Of a stretch of DNA of 64,000 nt, positions 17,288 to 24,656 are shown one piece after another. Numbering within the stretch: position 1 is the stretch's first letter; every line of letters starts with the position of its first letter. Source of the DNA: Bradyrhizobium zhengyangense (GTDB lineage: Bacteria > Pseudomonadota > Alphaproteobacteria > Rhizobiales > Xanthobacteraceae); contig NZ_JAKLUA010000008.1 in assembly GCF_022012435.1 (NCBI RefSeq), forward strand, positions 62,001-126,000, in the 5' to 3' direction. The notes under the pieces are model-generated. The model searched no databases. It saw nothing but the letters and a program-made list of their open reading frames with translations, and was not told the origin of the DNA. A program made the position numbers and the translations under genes.

Positions 17288-17490
17288 TTGCGGCGGAAAT
17301 GGTGACATCATTAACGGATCTGCTGTCGGGGCCGCGCAAAGGGCAATTTCTTTTCCCTTCCGGGCGCGAAAGCAGCACTTAATTTCCATCGCGCTCGCGA
17401 GAATTTCATTAAGAATAGCTCTGACTTTCACCCCGCGTTGGCGCGATTTCCCGCATTTCTGCGGCTTTTGGCGCCCGGAACGATCAGGAT

Positions 17491-18321
17491 ATGGCGACCA
17501 GCGAGCGAATCTTCGTCCAGGCGATCAGACGCTATGGCGCGCGCCATGGCATCGACGTGGACGTTCGCGCCGACGGCTGGCTGATCGCAATGCGCCGCGG
17601 CGAGATGCGCCGCTTTGCCTTCGGCTACGACATCGGCCTCAACAGCGCGATCGCGCATCGGCTCGCGAGCGACAAATCGGCGACATCAGAGGCGCTGTCG
17701 CTCGCTTGCGTGCCGTGCATTCCCCACCATCTCTTCCTCAACCCGAAGCTGGGCAGGAATGTCGTCGGCCCCGACTGGCGAGATGCAATGCTCGAGCTGC
17801 TTCGCGCCCATCCGCAAGGCGTGGTCGTGAAGCCGAATGAAGGGACATCGGGGCGCTCGGTGTTCAAGGTGACGATCGCGGCAGAGCTCGACCACGCGGC
17901 GGGCGAGGTCTTTTCGATGAGCACCGGGCTCGTGATCTCGCCTTATGTCGCGATCGAGGAAGAGGTCCGTGTGATCCTGCTCGATGATGCGCCCCTCGTT
18001 ATCTACAGCAAGCGGCGTGGCGCGGACTGGCGGCACAATCTGGATGCCGGCGCCAAACCGGTGTTGCTGGAGGACGGCGAGGCGCGCACGGCCTGCGTGA
18101 AGCTCGCGATCGATGCGGCGCGCGCCATCGGCATCACCTTTGCGTCGATCGACGTGGTGCGCGTGGATGGCGACTGGCGCGTGCTGGAAATCAATTCCGG
18201 CGTGATGATGGAGGCGCTTGCAAAGCTGCATCCGGAGCTGGTGCAGGCGACGTATGACGCGGCGCTGGATCGGATGTTCGGGGATGTTTCCGCGAGCACC
18301 AATCCATCACCGTCACCCTGA
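17491..18321 (+). CDS. ATP-grasp protein, RimK-like ligase
   Basis: A 276-aa cytoplasmic protein with an ATP-grasp fold. Visible elements are the lysine segment GVVVKPNEGTSGRSVFKV, the ISPYVAIEEEVRVILLDD strand pair and the metal/ATP segment DVVRVDGDWRVLEINSGVMM near the C-terminus. This group includes RimK-type ligases that join amino acids to peptides or cofactors; the substrate is unknown. The ATG at 17491 is preceded by CAGGAT. The last residues (NPSPSP) and the stop codon are encoded by the first bases of the repeat element at 18311-18446, so the natural C-terminus may have been modified by repeat insertion. Confidence 0.75.
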   Translation: MATSERIFVQAIRRYGARHGIDVDVRADGWLIAMRRGEMRRFAFGYDIGLNSAIAHRLASDKSATSEALSLACVPCIPHHLFLNPKLGRNVVGPDWRDAMLELLRAHPQGVVVKPNEGTSGRSVFKVTIAAELDHAAGEVFSMSTGLVISPYVAIEEEVRVILLDDAPLVIYSKRRGADWRHNLDAGAKPVLLEDGEARTACVKLAIDAARAIGITFASIDVVRVDGDWRVLEINSGVMMEALAKLHPELVQATYDAALDRMFGDVSASTNPSPSP

Positions 18322-18446
18322 GGTGGCCGCTTCTTCAGCGGCCCTCGAAGGGGACGGCCCGGCTGTAGCAGCATCACGGCCGCTCATCCTTCGAGGCTCA
18401 ACCCGCGATGCATTCGCATCGCGGGCCTCGCACCTCAGGATGACGG
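18311..18446. repeat. CGTCAYCCTGAGG...CCTCAGGATGACGG repeat, copy 1
   Basis: It begins CGTCACCCTGAGG and ends CCTCAGGATGACGG, with internal modules CCCTCGAAGG and CATCCTTCGAGGCTC. Copies with the same ends are at 30500-30586 and 52871-52997. It covers the stop codon of the ATP-grasp gene and the gap to the convergent binding-protein gene. Confidence 0.75.
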
Positions 18447-18464
18447 AAAGAGAACCGACCGCCG

Positions 18465-19385
18465 CTAGTTATTCGCGCTGGCAGAATCGTCCATCGCCTT
18501 GAACGCTTCCTCCAGCTGCAGCGAGATCGGCACGTTCATTTTCTCGCCGGTCGGCATGCGTGCGATGAACCATTTGTTGTAGAGCGGCACGAGATCGTGG
18601 TTGGAGCCGAGCTTGCGGAAGGTGCGCTCGACCACGGCGGCCAGTTGCGGCTCACCCTTGCGGAACATGATGCCGTAGGGATCATAGGACAGATAATCGC
18701 CTGTTACGCGGAACTTGTCCTGCGACTTGTGGCGGACGATCAGGCCCGAGAGCAGGATGTCGTCGGTCGCGAAGGCGTCGGCCTTGCCGTCAACCAGCAT
18801 CTGGTAGGACTGCTCATGGTCGGCGCCGACAGCGATGTTGAGGCCCAGCGAAAGCTTCTTGTCGGCCGCCTGCACCGCCTGCTCGTTGGTGGTGCCTTTC
18901 GTCACCACGATGGTCTTGCCCTTCAGGTCGGTCAGCTGTTGGACGCTGGAGGCCTTCGGCACCATCAGCTTGGTGCCGGCGACGAACATCAGCGGCGAGA
19001 AGGCGACGCGCTTGCCGCGCTCGGAATTGGCCGTGGTCGAGCCGCATTCCAGATCGATCTTGTTCTGGAGCACCGCGTCGATGCGATCGTCCGAGGTGAC
19101 CTTGACGTAGTCGATTCTGAGATTGGGATCGTCGACCTCGACGCCGATCTCCTCGACGATGGCCTCGCAGAGCTCGAGGCTGTAGCCGATCGGCCTGTTA
19201 GCCTGGTCGAGGAACGAGAACGGCGGCGAGCTCTCGCGATAGCCGAGCCGCACGGCGTGCGCGTTCTTGATGGCCGACAGCGTCGGGCTAAGCCCTTCGC
19301 TGCCGCCGCTCTGGGCAGAGGCACCCGTCGCCAGCAGACACGCTGCCAGCAACAGGCCGCTCGAAATCGCCGTCAAAGGGCGCAT
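18465..19385 (-). CDS. Amino-acid ABC transporter substrate-binding protein (glutamate/aspartate type)
   Basis: A 306-aa periplasmic binding protein (SBP_bac_3 family). Residues 1-24 are a signal peptide ending TGASAQS. The ligand-binding start AVRLGYRESSPPFSFLDQAN, the DLECGSTTANSERGKRVAFS segment and the DILLSG region resemble GltI-type glutamate/aspartate binding proteins. No permease or ATPase gene is adjacent; instead a DctA-type symporter gene lies 12 bp upstream on the same strand. The pair may be an operon for dicarboxylic amino acids, or the binding protein may serve a distant transporter. Confidence 0.85.
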   Translation of the reverse strand: MRPLTAISSGLLLAACLLATGASAQSGGSEGLSPTLSAIKNAHAVRLGYRESSPPFSFLDQANRPIGYSLELCEAIVEEIGVEVDDPNLRIDYVKVTSDDRIDAVLQNKIDLECGSTTANSERGKRVAFSPLMFVAGTKLMVPKASSVQQLTDLKGKTIVVTKGTTNEQAVQAADKKLSLGLNIAVGADHEQSYQMLVDGKADAFATDDILLSGLIVRHKSQDKFRVTGDYLSYDPYGIMFRKGEPQLAAVVERTFRKLGSNHDLVPLYNKWFIARMPTGEKMNVPISLQLEEAFKAMDDSASANN

Positions 19386-19397
19386 GACGCACTCCCG

Positions 19398-20693
19398 TCA
19401 ATGACCGGCCATCGCGGGCACTTCGCCCGGCACCATGTCCTCAGGCACGACATCGCCCGGTCCCATCGCATGCTCGGGCCCGAGCTCGCCTTCCCACTTC
19501 GCCACGACCGAGGTCGCCAGCGTGTTGCCGATCACGTTGGTGGCGCTGCGGCCCATGTCGAGGAAGGTGTCGATGCCCATGATCATGAGCAGGCCCGCCT
19601 CGGGGATGTTGAACTGCGACAGCGTCGAGGCGATCACGACGAGAGAGGCGCGCGGCACGCCGGCGACGCCCTTCGAGGTGATCATCAACGTCGCCAGCAT
19701 CGCGAGCTGCGTGCCGAGCGGCATGTCGATGTGATAGCTCTGCGCGATGAAGATGCTCGCGAAGGTGCAGTACATCATCGTTCCGTCGAGGTTGAACGAA
19801 TAGCCGAGCGGCAGCACGAAGCTCGAGATCCGCGACGAGGCGCCGAAGCGGTTGAGCCCTTCGAGCGTCTTCGGGTAGGCCGCTTCCGAGCTCGCGGTGG
19901 AGAACGCGATCATCAGCGGCTCGCGGATCAGGCGGAGCAAATGGCTGTAGCGCGGCCCGATCACGATGAAGCCGACGGCCACCAGGATGCCCCAGAGGAT
20001 GAACAGCGAGAGATAGAAGCCGCCCATGAACACGATGAGCTTCCAGAGTACCAGCAGGCCGTTCTTGGCAACGGTGGCGGTGATGGCGGCCCAGACCGCA
20101 AACGGCGCGAACATCATCACATAGCTCGTCACCTTCAGCATGATGTGGCCGAGGTCGTCGATCAGCGACAGGATCTGCTTGGAGCGCTCAGGCAATGCAC
20201 CCATCGCAACCGAGAAGAACACCGCGAAGATCACGATCTGAAGGATCTCATTCTGCGCCATCGCATCCGCGATCGAGGTCGGGATCAAATGGGTCAGGAA
20301 TTTTTCTAGCGAGAAGGCGGAGACCGCCAGGCCGGTCGACTGTCCCTTGTCCGGCAACGTACCGGGGAAGTTGGCGCCGGGCTGGAGCAGATTGACCATC
20401 ACGAGGCCGAGCATCAGCGAGACGAAGGATGCGCTGATGAACCAGCCCATGGTCTTGGCGAAGATGCGGCCGAGCTTGGAGCCCGATCCCATGTGGGCGA
20501 TGCCGCCGACCAGGGTCGCGAACACCAGCGGCGCGATGATCATCTTGATCAGGCGCAGGAAGATCACGGCGACGAGGTTGATGGAGGAGGCCCAGTCGCC
20601 CCGCGTGTCGGGCAGGAAATTGTAGATCGCCGAGCCCATGACGATGCCGAGCACCATCGCGCCTAAAATGTATTGCGTAAACCTGTTCGACAT
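19398..20693 (-). CDS. Dicarboxylate/amino acid:cation symporter (DAACS family, DctA/GltP-like)
   Basis: A 431-aa inner-membrane secondary transporter with about eight hydrophobic helices. Family landmarks are the serine-rich reentrant loop AFSTASSEAAYPKTLEGLN, the SFNLDGTMMY motif, and MITSKGVAGVPRASLVVIAST with the final GIDTFLDMGRSATNVIGNTLA. It takes up C4-dicarboxylates or acidic amino acids with Na+ or H+. The ATG at 20693 has GGGGGTCATTG upstream; a TTG at 20696 adds one residue. It is the upstream gene of the pair with the glutamate-type binding protein. Substrate preference between DctA and GltP cannot be decided here. Confidence 0.92.
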   Translation of the reverse strand: MSNRFTQYILGAMVLGIVMGSAIYNFLPDTRGDWASSINLVAVIFLRLIKMIIAPLVFATLVGGIAHMGSGSKLGRIFAKTMGWFISASFVSLMLGLVMVNLLQPGANFPGTLPDKGQSTGLAVSAFSLEKFLTHLIPTSIADAMAQNEILQIVIFAVFFSVAMGALPERSKQILSLIDDLGHIMLKVTSYVMMFAPFAVWAAITATVAKNGLLVLWKLIVFMGGFYLSLFILWGILVAVGFIVIGPRYSHLLRLIREPLMIAFSTASSEAAYPKTLEGLNRFGASSRISSFVLPLGYSFNLDGTMMYCTFASIFIAQSYHIDMPLGTQLAMLATLMITSKGVAGVPRASLVVIASTLSQFNIPEAGLLMIMGIDTFLDMGRSATNVIGNTLATSVVAKWEGELGPEHAMGPGDVVPEDMVPGEVPAMAGH

Positions 20694-20903
20694 CAATGAC
20701 CCCCGCTACACCGGCCGCTTCATGATGTCGCAGATATGACAGCGACGCAACACGCTTTGCGTGCGGTCGCTCGATCCGGATGTTCCCGTTGCGAAACTGC
20801 ACGCGGCGATCTAGCCTTCATGCAGCGCACAACGAATGCGGCTTGCACGTTTTGTTTGCGGCAAGTGCTTCAATAAACATCAAACAATCAGAGAGGGAAC
20901 GCC

Positions 20904-21905
20904 ATGACTGGAAGCGTCAATCGCCAAATTCTTCTGGTGGAGAAGCCGAGCGGAAAGCTCGGCCCCGAGCACTTCAAGATGGTCGATGGCACACTGCCGG
21001 AACCGAAGGACGGCGAGGCCCTGCTGCGCGTGCGTTACATCTCGCTCGACGCTGCCAACCGCGCCTGGATGCACGGCGCGACCTATCGCTCGGCGGTCGA
21101 AGCCAACAGCGTGATGGCCGGCGGCGGCATTGCAGAGGTGGTCAGCTCGAAGGCGCCTGAGCTTGCGCCCGGCGACATCGTGTTCGGCGACACCGGTTGG
21201 CAGGAGTTTGCTACAGTGCCCGCAAAGCAATTGACGAAAATGCCGAAGCTCGAGCCGATGACGCATCTGCTCAGCGTGTTCGGCATCGCCGGCCTCACCG
21301 CCTATTTCGGCCTGCTTGAGGTCGGCAAGCCCAGGGAGGGCGAGACGGTCGTGGTCTCCGCCGCCGCGGGCTCGGTCGGCTCGATCGTCGGACAGATCGC
21401 CAAAATCAAAGGATGCCGCGTCATCGGCATCGCCGGTGGCGCGGACAAGTGCCAGTGGCTGACGTCAGAGCTCGGCTTCGATGCCGCCGTCGACTACAAG
21501 GACGGTGCGGTGTTCAAGGCGCTGCGCGCAGCGGCGCCCAAAGGCATCGACGTCTATTTCGACAATGTCGGCGGCGACATTCTGGAAGCCTGCCTGCCGC
21601 AGATGAACAATCACGGCCGCATCGCCTGCTGCGGCGCGATCTCGCAATATGACGGCGCGCCGTCGGCGCACGGCCCGCGCGGCGTGCCCGGCCTGATCGT
21701 GGTGAAGCGGCTTGTGATGCAGGGCTTCATCGTGATGGACTACATGAAGGACAGCCAGCGCGCGCTCGCCGATCTGCAGGCCTGGGTGAAATCCGGCAAG
21801 CTGAAGGTGCAGGAAGACATTATCGACGGATTGCAGAACACGCCGAAGGCGCTGATCGGACTGCTTGCCGGCGAGAACCGCGGCAAGCGCATGGTCAGGC
21901 TCTGA
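20904..21905 (+). CDS. NADP-dependent MDR-family oxidoreductase (CurA-like)
   Basis: A 333-aa medium-chain reductase without zinc ligands, of the leukotriene B4 12-hydroxydehydrogenase/CurA group, reducing activated C=C bonds with NADPH. It opens with VNRQILLVEKPSGKLGPEHF, typical of this clade. The nucleotide-binding loop AAAGSVGSIVGQIAKIKG is at about residues 153-170 and GIDVYFDNVGGDILEA follows. The ATG at 20904 has GAGAGGGAACGCC upstream. It is divergent from the dctA-like gene across 210 bp. Confidence 0.9.
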   Translation: MTGSVNRQILLVEKPSGKLGPEHFKMVDGTLPEPKDGEALLRVRYISLDAANRAWMHGATYRSAVEANSVMAGGGIAEVVSSKAPELAPGDIVFGDTGWQEFATVPAKQLTKMPKLEPMTHLLSVFGIAGLTAYFGLLEVGKPREGETVVVSAAAGSVGSIVGQIAKIKGCRVIGIAGGADKCQWLTSELGFDAAVDYKDGAVFKALRAAAPKGIDVYFDNVGGDILEACLPQMNNHGRIACCGAISQYDGAPSAHGPRGVPGLIVVKRLVMQGFIVMDYMKDSQRALADLQAWVKSGKLKVQEDIIDGLQNTPKALIGLLAGENRGKRMVRL

Positions 21906-21918
21906 CGACGTATCGTCT

Positions 21919-21967
21919 GAGCATGATCCTTTCGGAAAACCGCTGCACACTTTTCCGGATCATGCTC
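21919..21967. repeat. Palindromic repeat, GATCATGCT family, copy 2
   Basis: Perfect 11-bp arms GAGCATGATCC (21919-21929) and GGATCATGCTC (21957-21967). A nested GGAAAA/TTTTCC stem surrounds CCGCTGCACAC. It shares ends and core with the element at 2479-2552. It lies 14 bp after the CurA-like gene and may act as its terminator or mRNA-end hairpin. Confidence 0.75.
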
Positions 21968-22120
21968 TAAGTTACGTCGCAATTCCACCGGCATTATCTA
22001 CTTGCGGTAGTGGTCAAAGCGGCCAAGATATCGCTCGCGAGGCATCACTCGCGACGATTGCAATTGCATTACACATTTAGAAAATCGTCGGCGTTACCGA
22101 CAGGGCAGGAATTCACTCAA

Positions 22121-22972
22121 ATGTTCAACACGTTGAAACACGCATCAACGCGTCACGCGTTGCTCGCCGCAGCACTCTTCGCAACTGCAACAAGCGCATT
22201 CGCGCAAGCGCCGACCGAGGCCCAGAAGAGCGCTATCCGCTCCGCATGCCGCTCGGATTTCATGGCGCACTGCGCGAGCGTGACGCCGGGCGGCGTCGAG
22301 GCATATCAGTGTTTGCAGAGCCACATGTCGAGCCTGTCGGCGGGATGCCAGACCGCGGTTCGCGCGGTCGAGCCGGCAGCAGCGCCCAAGACCGAAGCTG
22401 CGCCGGCAAAATCCGAACCGGCCAAATCTGAACCTGCCAAATCCGAACCAGCCAAGACCGAAGCGGCTCCCGCCGCCGAACCCGCGGCGAAGCCGGCCGC
22501 CGAAGCTGCACCGAAGGGTGCTGCGGCAAAGCAACCGGGCGGCGCTCAGGTCGCTGCCGTCAAGAGCGCATGCCGCGCCGATTATCCCAAGGTCTGCGCC
22601 AGCGTGCCGCCAGGCGGCGCTCCCGCGCTGGAATGCCTCGAGAAAAACAAGGCCAGGGTTTCGGCGGCCTGCGCGAAAGCGGTGACTGCTGCGGCCGGTG
22701 GCGGCGCAGCGGCGACATCAGCGCCGGCAACTGGCACCGCTGCTCCCGCTGCCGGAGCAGCACCGGCGGCCGCGCCCGCCGTGATCGTTCTGCGCCCGCT
22801 GCGGCCGCGCGAAGAGCTGTTCATTGTGCGCTCGGCTTGCGGCGCCGACATTCGCTCGCTCTGTGGCGGCGTCGCGCCGGGTGGCGGCCGCATCGTGCAA
22901 TGCATCGCCAGTAATGCGGCGTCGCTGTCGCCGGCCTGCAAGGACGTGCTTGCACCATTCGCTGCGCGATAA
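22121..22972 (+). CDS. Secreted protein with three GLG1-type cysteine-rich repeats
   Basis: A 283-aa exported protein with a signal peptide ending ATSAFAQA. Three homologous units of about 42 residues are visible, each with four cysteines: IRSACRSDFMAHCASVTPGG, VKSACRADYPKVCASVPPGG and VRSACGADIRSLCGGVAPGG, each followed by a C...C pair. This is the cysteine-rich GLG1 repeat (PF00839-type), known from a eukaryotic Golgi protein and from proteobacterial periplasmic proteins of unknown role. The first two units are joined by a PAKSE-repeat, Ala/Lys/Glu-rich linker and the last two by an Ala/Gly/Pro linker. The start at 22121 has AGGA ten bases upstream. Confidence 0.8.
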   Translation: MFNTLKHASTRHALLAAALFATATSAFAQAPTEAQKSAIRSACRSDFMAHCASVTPGGVEAYQCLQSHMSSLSAGCQTAVRAVEPAAAPKTEAAPAKSEPAKSEPAKSEPAKTEAAPAAEPAAKPAAEAAPKGAAAKQPGGAQVAAVKSACRADYPKVCASVPPGGAPALECLEKNKARVSAACAKAVTAAAGGGAAATSAPATGTAAPAAGAAPAAAPAVIVLRPLRPREELFIVRSACGADIRSLCGGVAPGGGRIVQCIASNAASLSPACKDVLAPFAAR

Positions 22973-23092
22973 GCCGCACGCAACTCGCGGCGCCATCAAT
23001 CTTGGGCGGCGCGCGTGAATTTTCGCGCGCTCCTCGCGACTAATCATTCGCCGATATCAGATTTCAATCACGACAAGACCGGGAGAAACGAC

Positions 23093-23308
23093 ATGCGTGT
23101 ACTTCTGCTGATTGCGTCCGCGCTACTCGCCTTCGCGACGACGATGACCTTCGAATCCTCCGACGCCAATGCGGTGGTGTGCGCCCGCGGGGTCTACCGC
23201 GCCGGTTGCGCCGGACCGAACGGCGCCGTCGTGGTTCGCCACCCGGTGCCAGTGGTTCGCTGTACCAGGGTGCTGGTGAACGGGGTCTACGTGAAGCGCT
23301 GCGTCTGA
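23093..23308 (+). CDS. Small secreted cysteine-containing protein, 71 aa
   Basis: An exported peptide: MRVLLLIASALLAFATTMTF is a signal peptide, with cleavage probably after DANA. The mature segment (VVCARGVYRAGCAGPNGAVV ... CTRVLVNGVYVKRC) has four cysteines. Start site GGGAGAAACGAC is good. Similar short secreted proteins with a GVYRAGCAGPNGAV-like core are, to my recollection, widespread in Bradyrhizobium without a known function. A 10-bp perfect hairpin lies 58 bp after the stop. Confidence 0.7.
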   Translation: MRVLLLIASALLAFATTMTFESSDANAVVCARGVYRAGCAGPNGAVVVRHPVPVVRCTRVLVNGVYVKRCV

Positions 23309-23365
23309 CGCCCCCCGGGTGGTCAATCCGGCGCGGTTTGGCTATGATTCGCAATTGACGGGTTT

Positions 23366-23388
23366 GGGCACGCGCGACGCGCGTGCCC
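23366..23388. other. Perfect hairpin GGGCACGCGC-GAC-GCGCGTGCCC
   Basis: Ten-base arms at 23366-23375 and 23379-23388 with a three-base loop, between the 71-aa secreted-protein gene and the aromatic operon. No T-run follows. It may insulate the two transcription units or bind a protein. Confidence 0.45.
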
Positions 23389-23470
23389 ACGGCCGTGCTG
23401 CGGCGCACCTCGCCTTGCCAATAATTCCGCTGGCGTGGGAGACCGGAGCCCATTAGTCTACCCTGAGATA

Positions 23471-23487
23471 GTAAGTATACTGTCAAT
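23471..23487 (+). promoter_or_regulatory. MarR-type operator candidate over -10 of the monooxygenase operon
   Basis: GTAAGTATACTGTCAAT is identical to the sequence at 27692-27708 upstream of the gentisate dioxygenase gene. Its centre AGTATACT is a perfect palindrome and contains TATACT, a good -10. A weak TTAGTC (23453-23458) sits 17 bases before it. The site ends 14 bases before the TTG start, so a bound repressor would block RNA polymerase. Confidence 0.65.
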
Positions 23488-23501
23488 TAGGGAGGCAGGA
23501 T

Positions 23502-24656
23502 TTGCGGATCGCCGTGATTGGCGGGGGGCCCGGCGGGCTCTACTTCGCCTATCTCTGGAAGAAGCGTCACCCCGAGGATCAAGTCGACCTGTTCGAACAG
23601 AACCCGGCCGACGCGACCTGGGGCTTTGGCGTCGTGTTCTCCGACCAGGCGCTTGAATTCTTGCGCGCCGACGACCCCGAGACGGTCGATGCAATCGCGC
23701 CGCATATGGAGAGCTGGGAGAACATTACGCTGAATCTCGGCGGCGACAGCGTCGCCATCGACGGTGTCGGCTTCTCCTCGATTGGCCGGCTGGAACTCCT
23801 GCAATTCCTGCAGCAACGCGCGCTCGATGTCGGCGTCACCCCGCGCTTCGACACCCAGATCCAGGCGATCGACCAACTCAACGGCCACGATCTGATCGTC
23901 GCCGCCGACGGCCTCAACTCGCTCGTGCGCCGCGCCTATGAGGGCGATTTCGGCACCTCGCTGTCCTACTCCTCCAACAAATTCGTCTGGTACGGAACCT
24001 CGAAGCGTTTCGACACACTGTCGCAGACCTTCGTGAAGACCGACCGCGGCGCGTTCAACGCGCATCATTATCGTTATTCGCCGAACATGAGCACCTTCCT
24101 GGTCGAGTGCGATCACGCGACCTGGCAGGCCTACGGCTTCGCCTACAAGGACGTCGAGCAGTCCAAGGGCGTGTGCGAGGAGGTGTTCGCCGACACGCTC
24201 GGCGGCCACTGCCTGGTCTCCAACAAATCGGTCTGGCGCAATTTCCCCTGGGTCTGGAACGAGCACTGGTCGTTCAAGAACATGGTGCTGATTGGGGACG
24301 CGCTGCACTCGGCGCATTTCTCCATCGGCTCAGGCACGAGGCTCGCGATCGAGGACGCGATCGCGCTGGTCAAGGCGCTGGAATCGGACGCCCATCTGTC
24401 GACCGCGCTGCATCGCTACCAGGCCGCGCGCAAGCCCGTGGTGCAGAAGCTCGTCAATGCCGCACGCACCAGCGCGTTCTGGTACGAGCATTTCGCCCAG
24501 CACATGCAGCTTGGCCTGATGGACTTCGCCTATAGCTATATCACCCGCTCCGGCCGCATCGACGATTCCCGACTGCGCGCGATGTCACCAGCCTTCATGG
24601 CGCGCTACGAGGCCGAGAAGAGCAGCGGAGACGAGGCAGGCGAGGCGACGGCATGA
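23502..24656 (+). CDS. FAD-dependent aromatic monooxygenase (probable hydroxybenzoyl-CoA hydroxylase)
   Basis: A 384-aa class A flavoprotein monooxygenase. Its FAD motif is GGGPGG (7-12), the DG motif is at Asp136-Gly137 (VAADGLNSLVRR) and the GD motif is at Gly265-Asp266 (LIGDALHSAHFSIGSG). It begins with TTG at 23502 after GGAGGCAGGA. The gene overlaps the aryl-CoA ligase gene by four bases (ATGA) and shares regulation with a gentisate dioxygenase. That context, and general likeness to salicylyl-CoA 5-hydroxylases (SdgC type), suggests it hydroxylates a CoA-activated hydroxybenzoate to gentisyl-CoA. A 3-hydroxybenzoyl-CoA or 2-aminobenzoyl-CoA substrate cannot be excluded. Confidence 0.82.
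   Translation: MRIAVIGGGPGGLYFAYLWKKRHPEDQVDLFEQNPADATWGFGVVFSDQALEFLRADDPETVDAIAPHMESWENITLNLGGDSVAIDGVGFSSIGRLELLQFLQQRALDVGVTPRFDTQIQAIDQLNGHDLIVAADGLNSLVRRAYEGDFGTSLSYSSNKFVWYGTSKRFDTLSQTFVKTDRGAFNAHHYRYSPNMSTFLVECDHATWQAYGFAYKDVEQSKGVCEEVFADTLGGHCLVSNKSVWRNFPWVWNEHWSFKNMVLIGDALHSAHFSIGSGTRLAIEDAIALVKALESDAHLSTALHRYQAARKPVVQKLVNAARTSAFWYEHFAQHMQLGLMDFAYSYITRSGRIDDSRLRAMSPAFMARYEAEKSSGDEAGEATA

Noticed and set aside
18597..20309. A 570-aa open frame on the plus strand
   Set aside because: It is antisense to the binding-protein and DctA-like genes and covers both, which a real gene would not do. Composition is shadow-like.
23009..23030. A terminator after the GLG1-repeat gene (GCGCGCG...CGCGCGC)
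   Set aside because: The stem is only 7 bp of alternating GC with no T-run, easily found by chance in this base composition.
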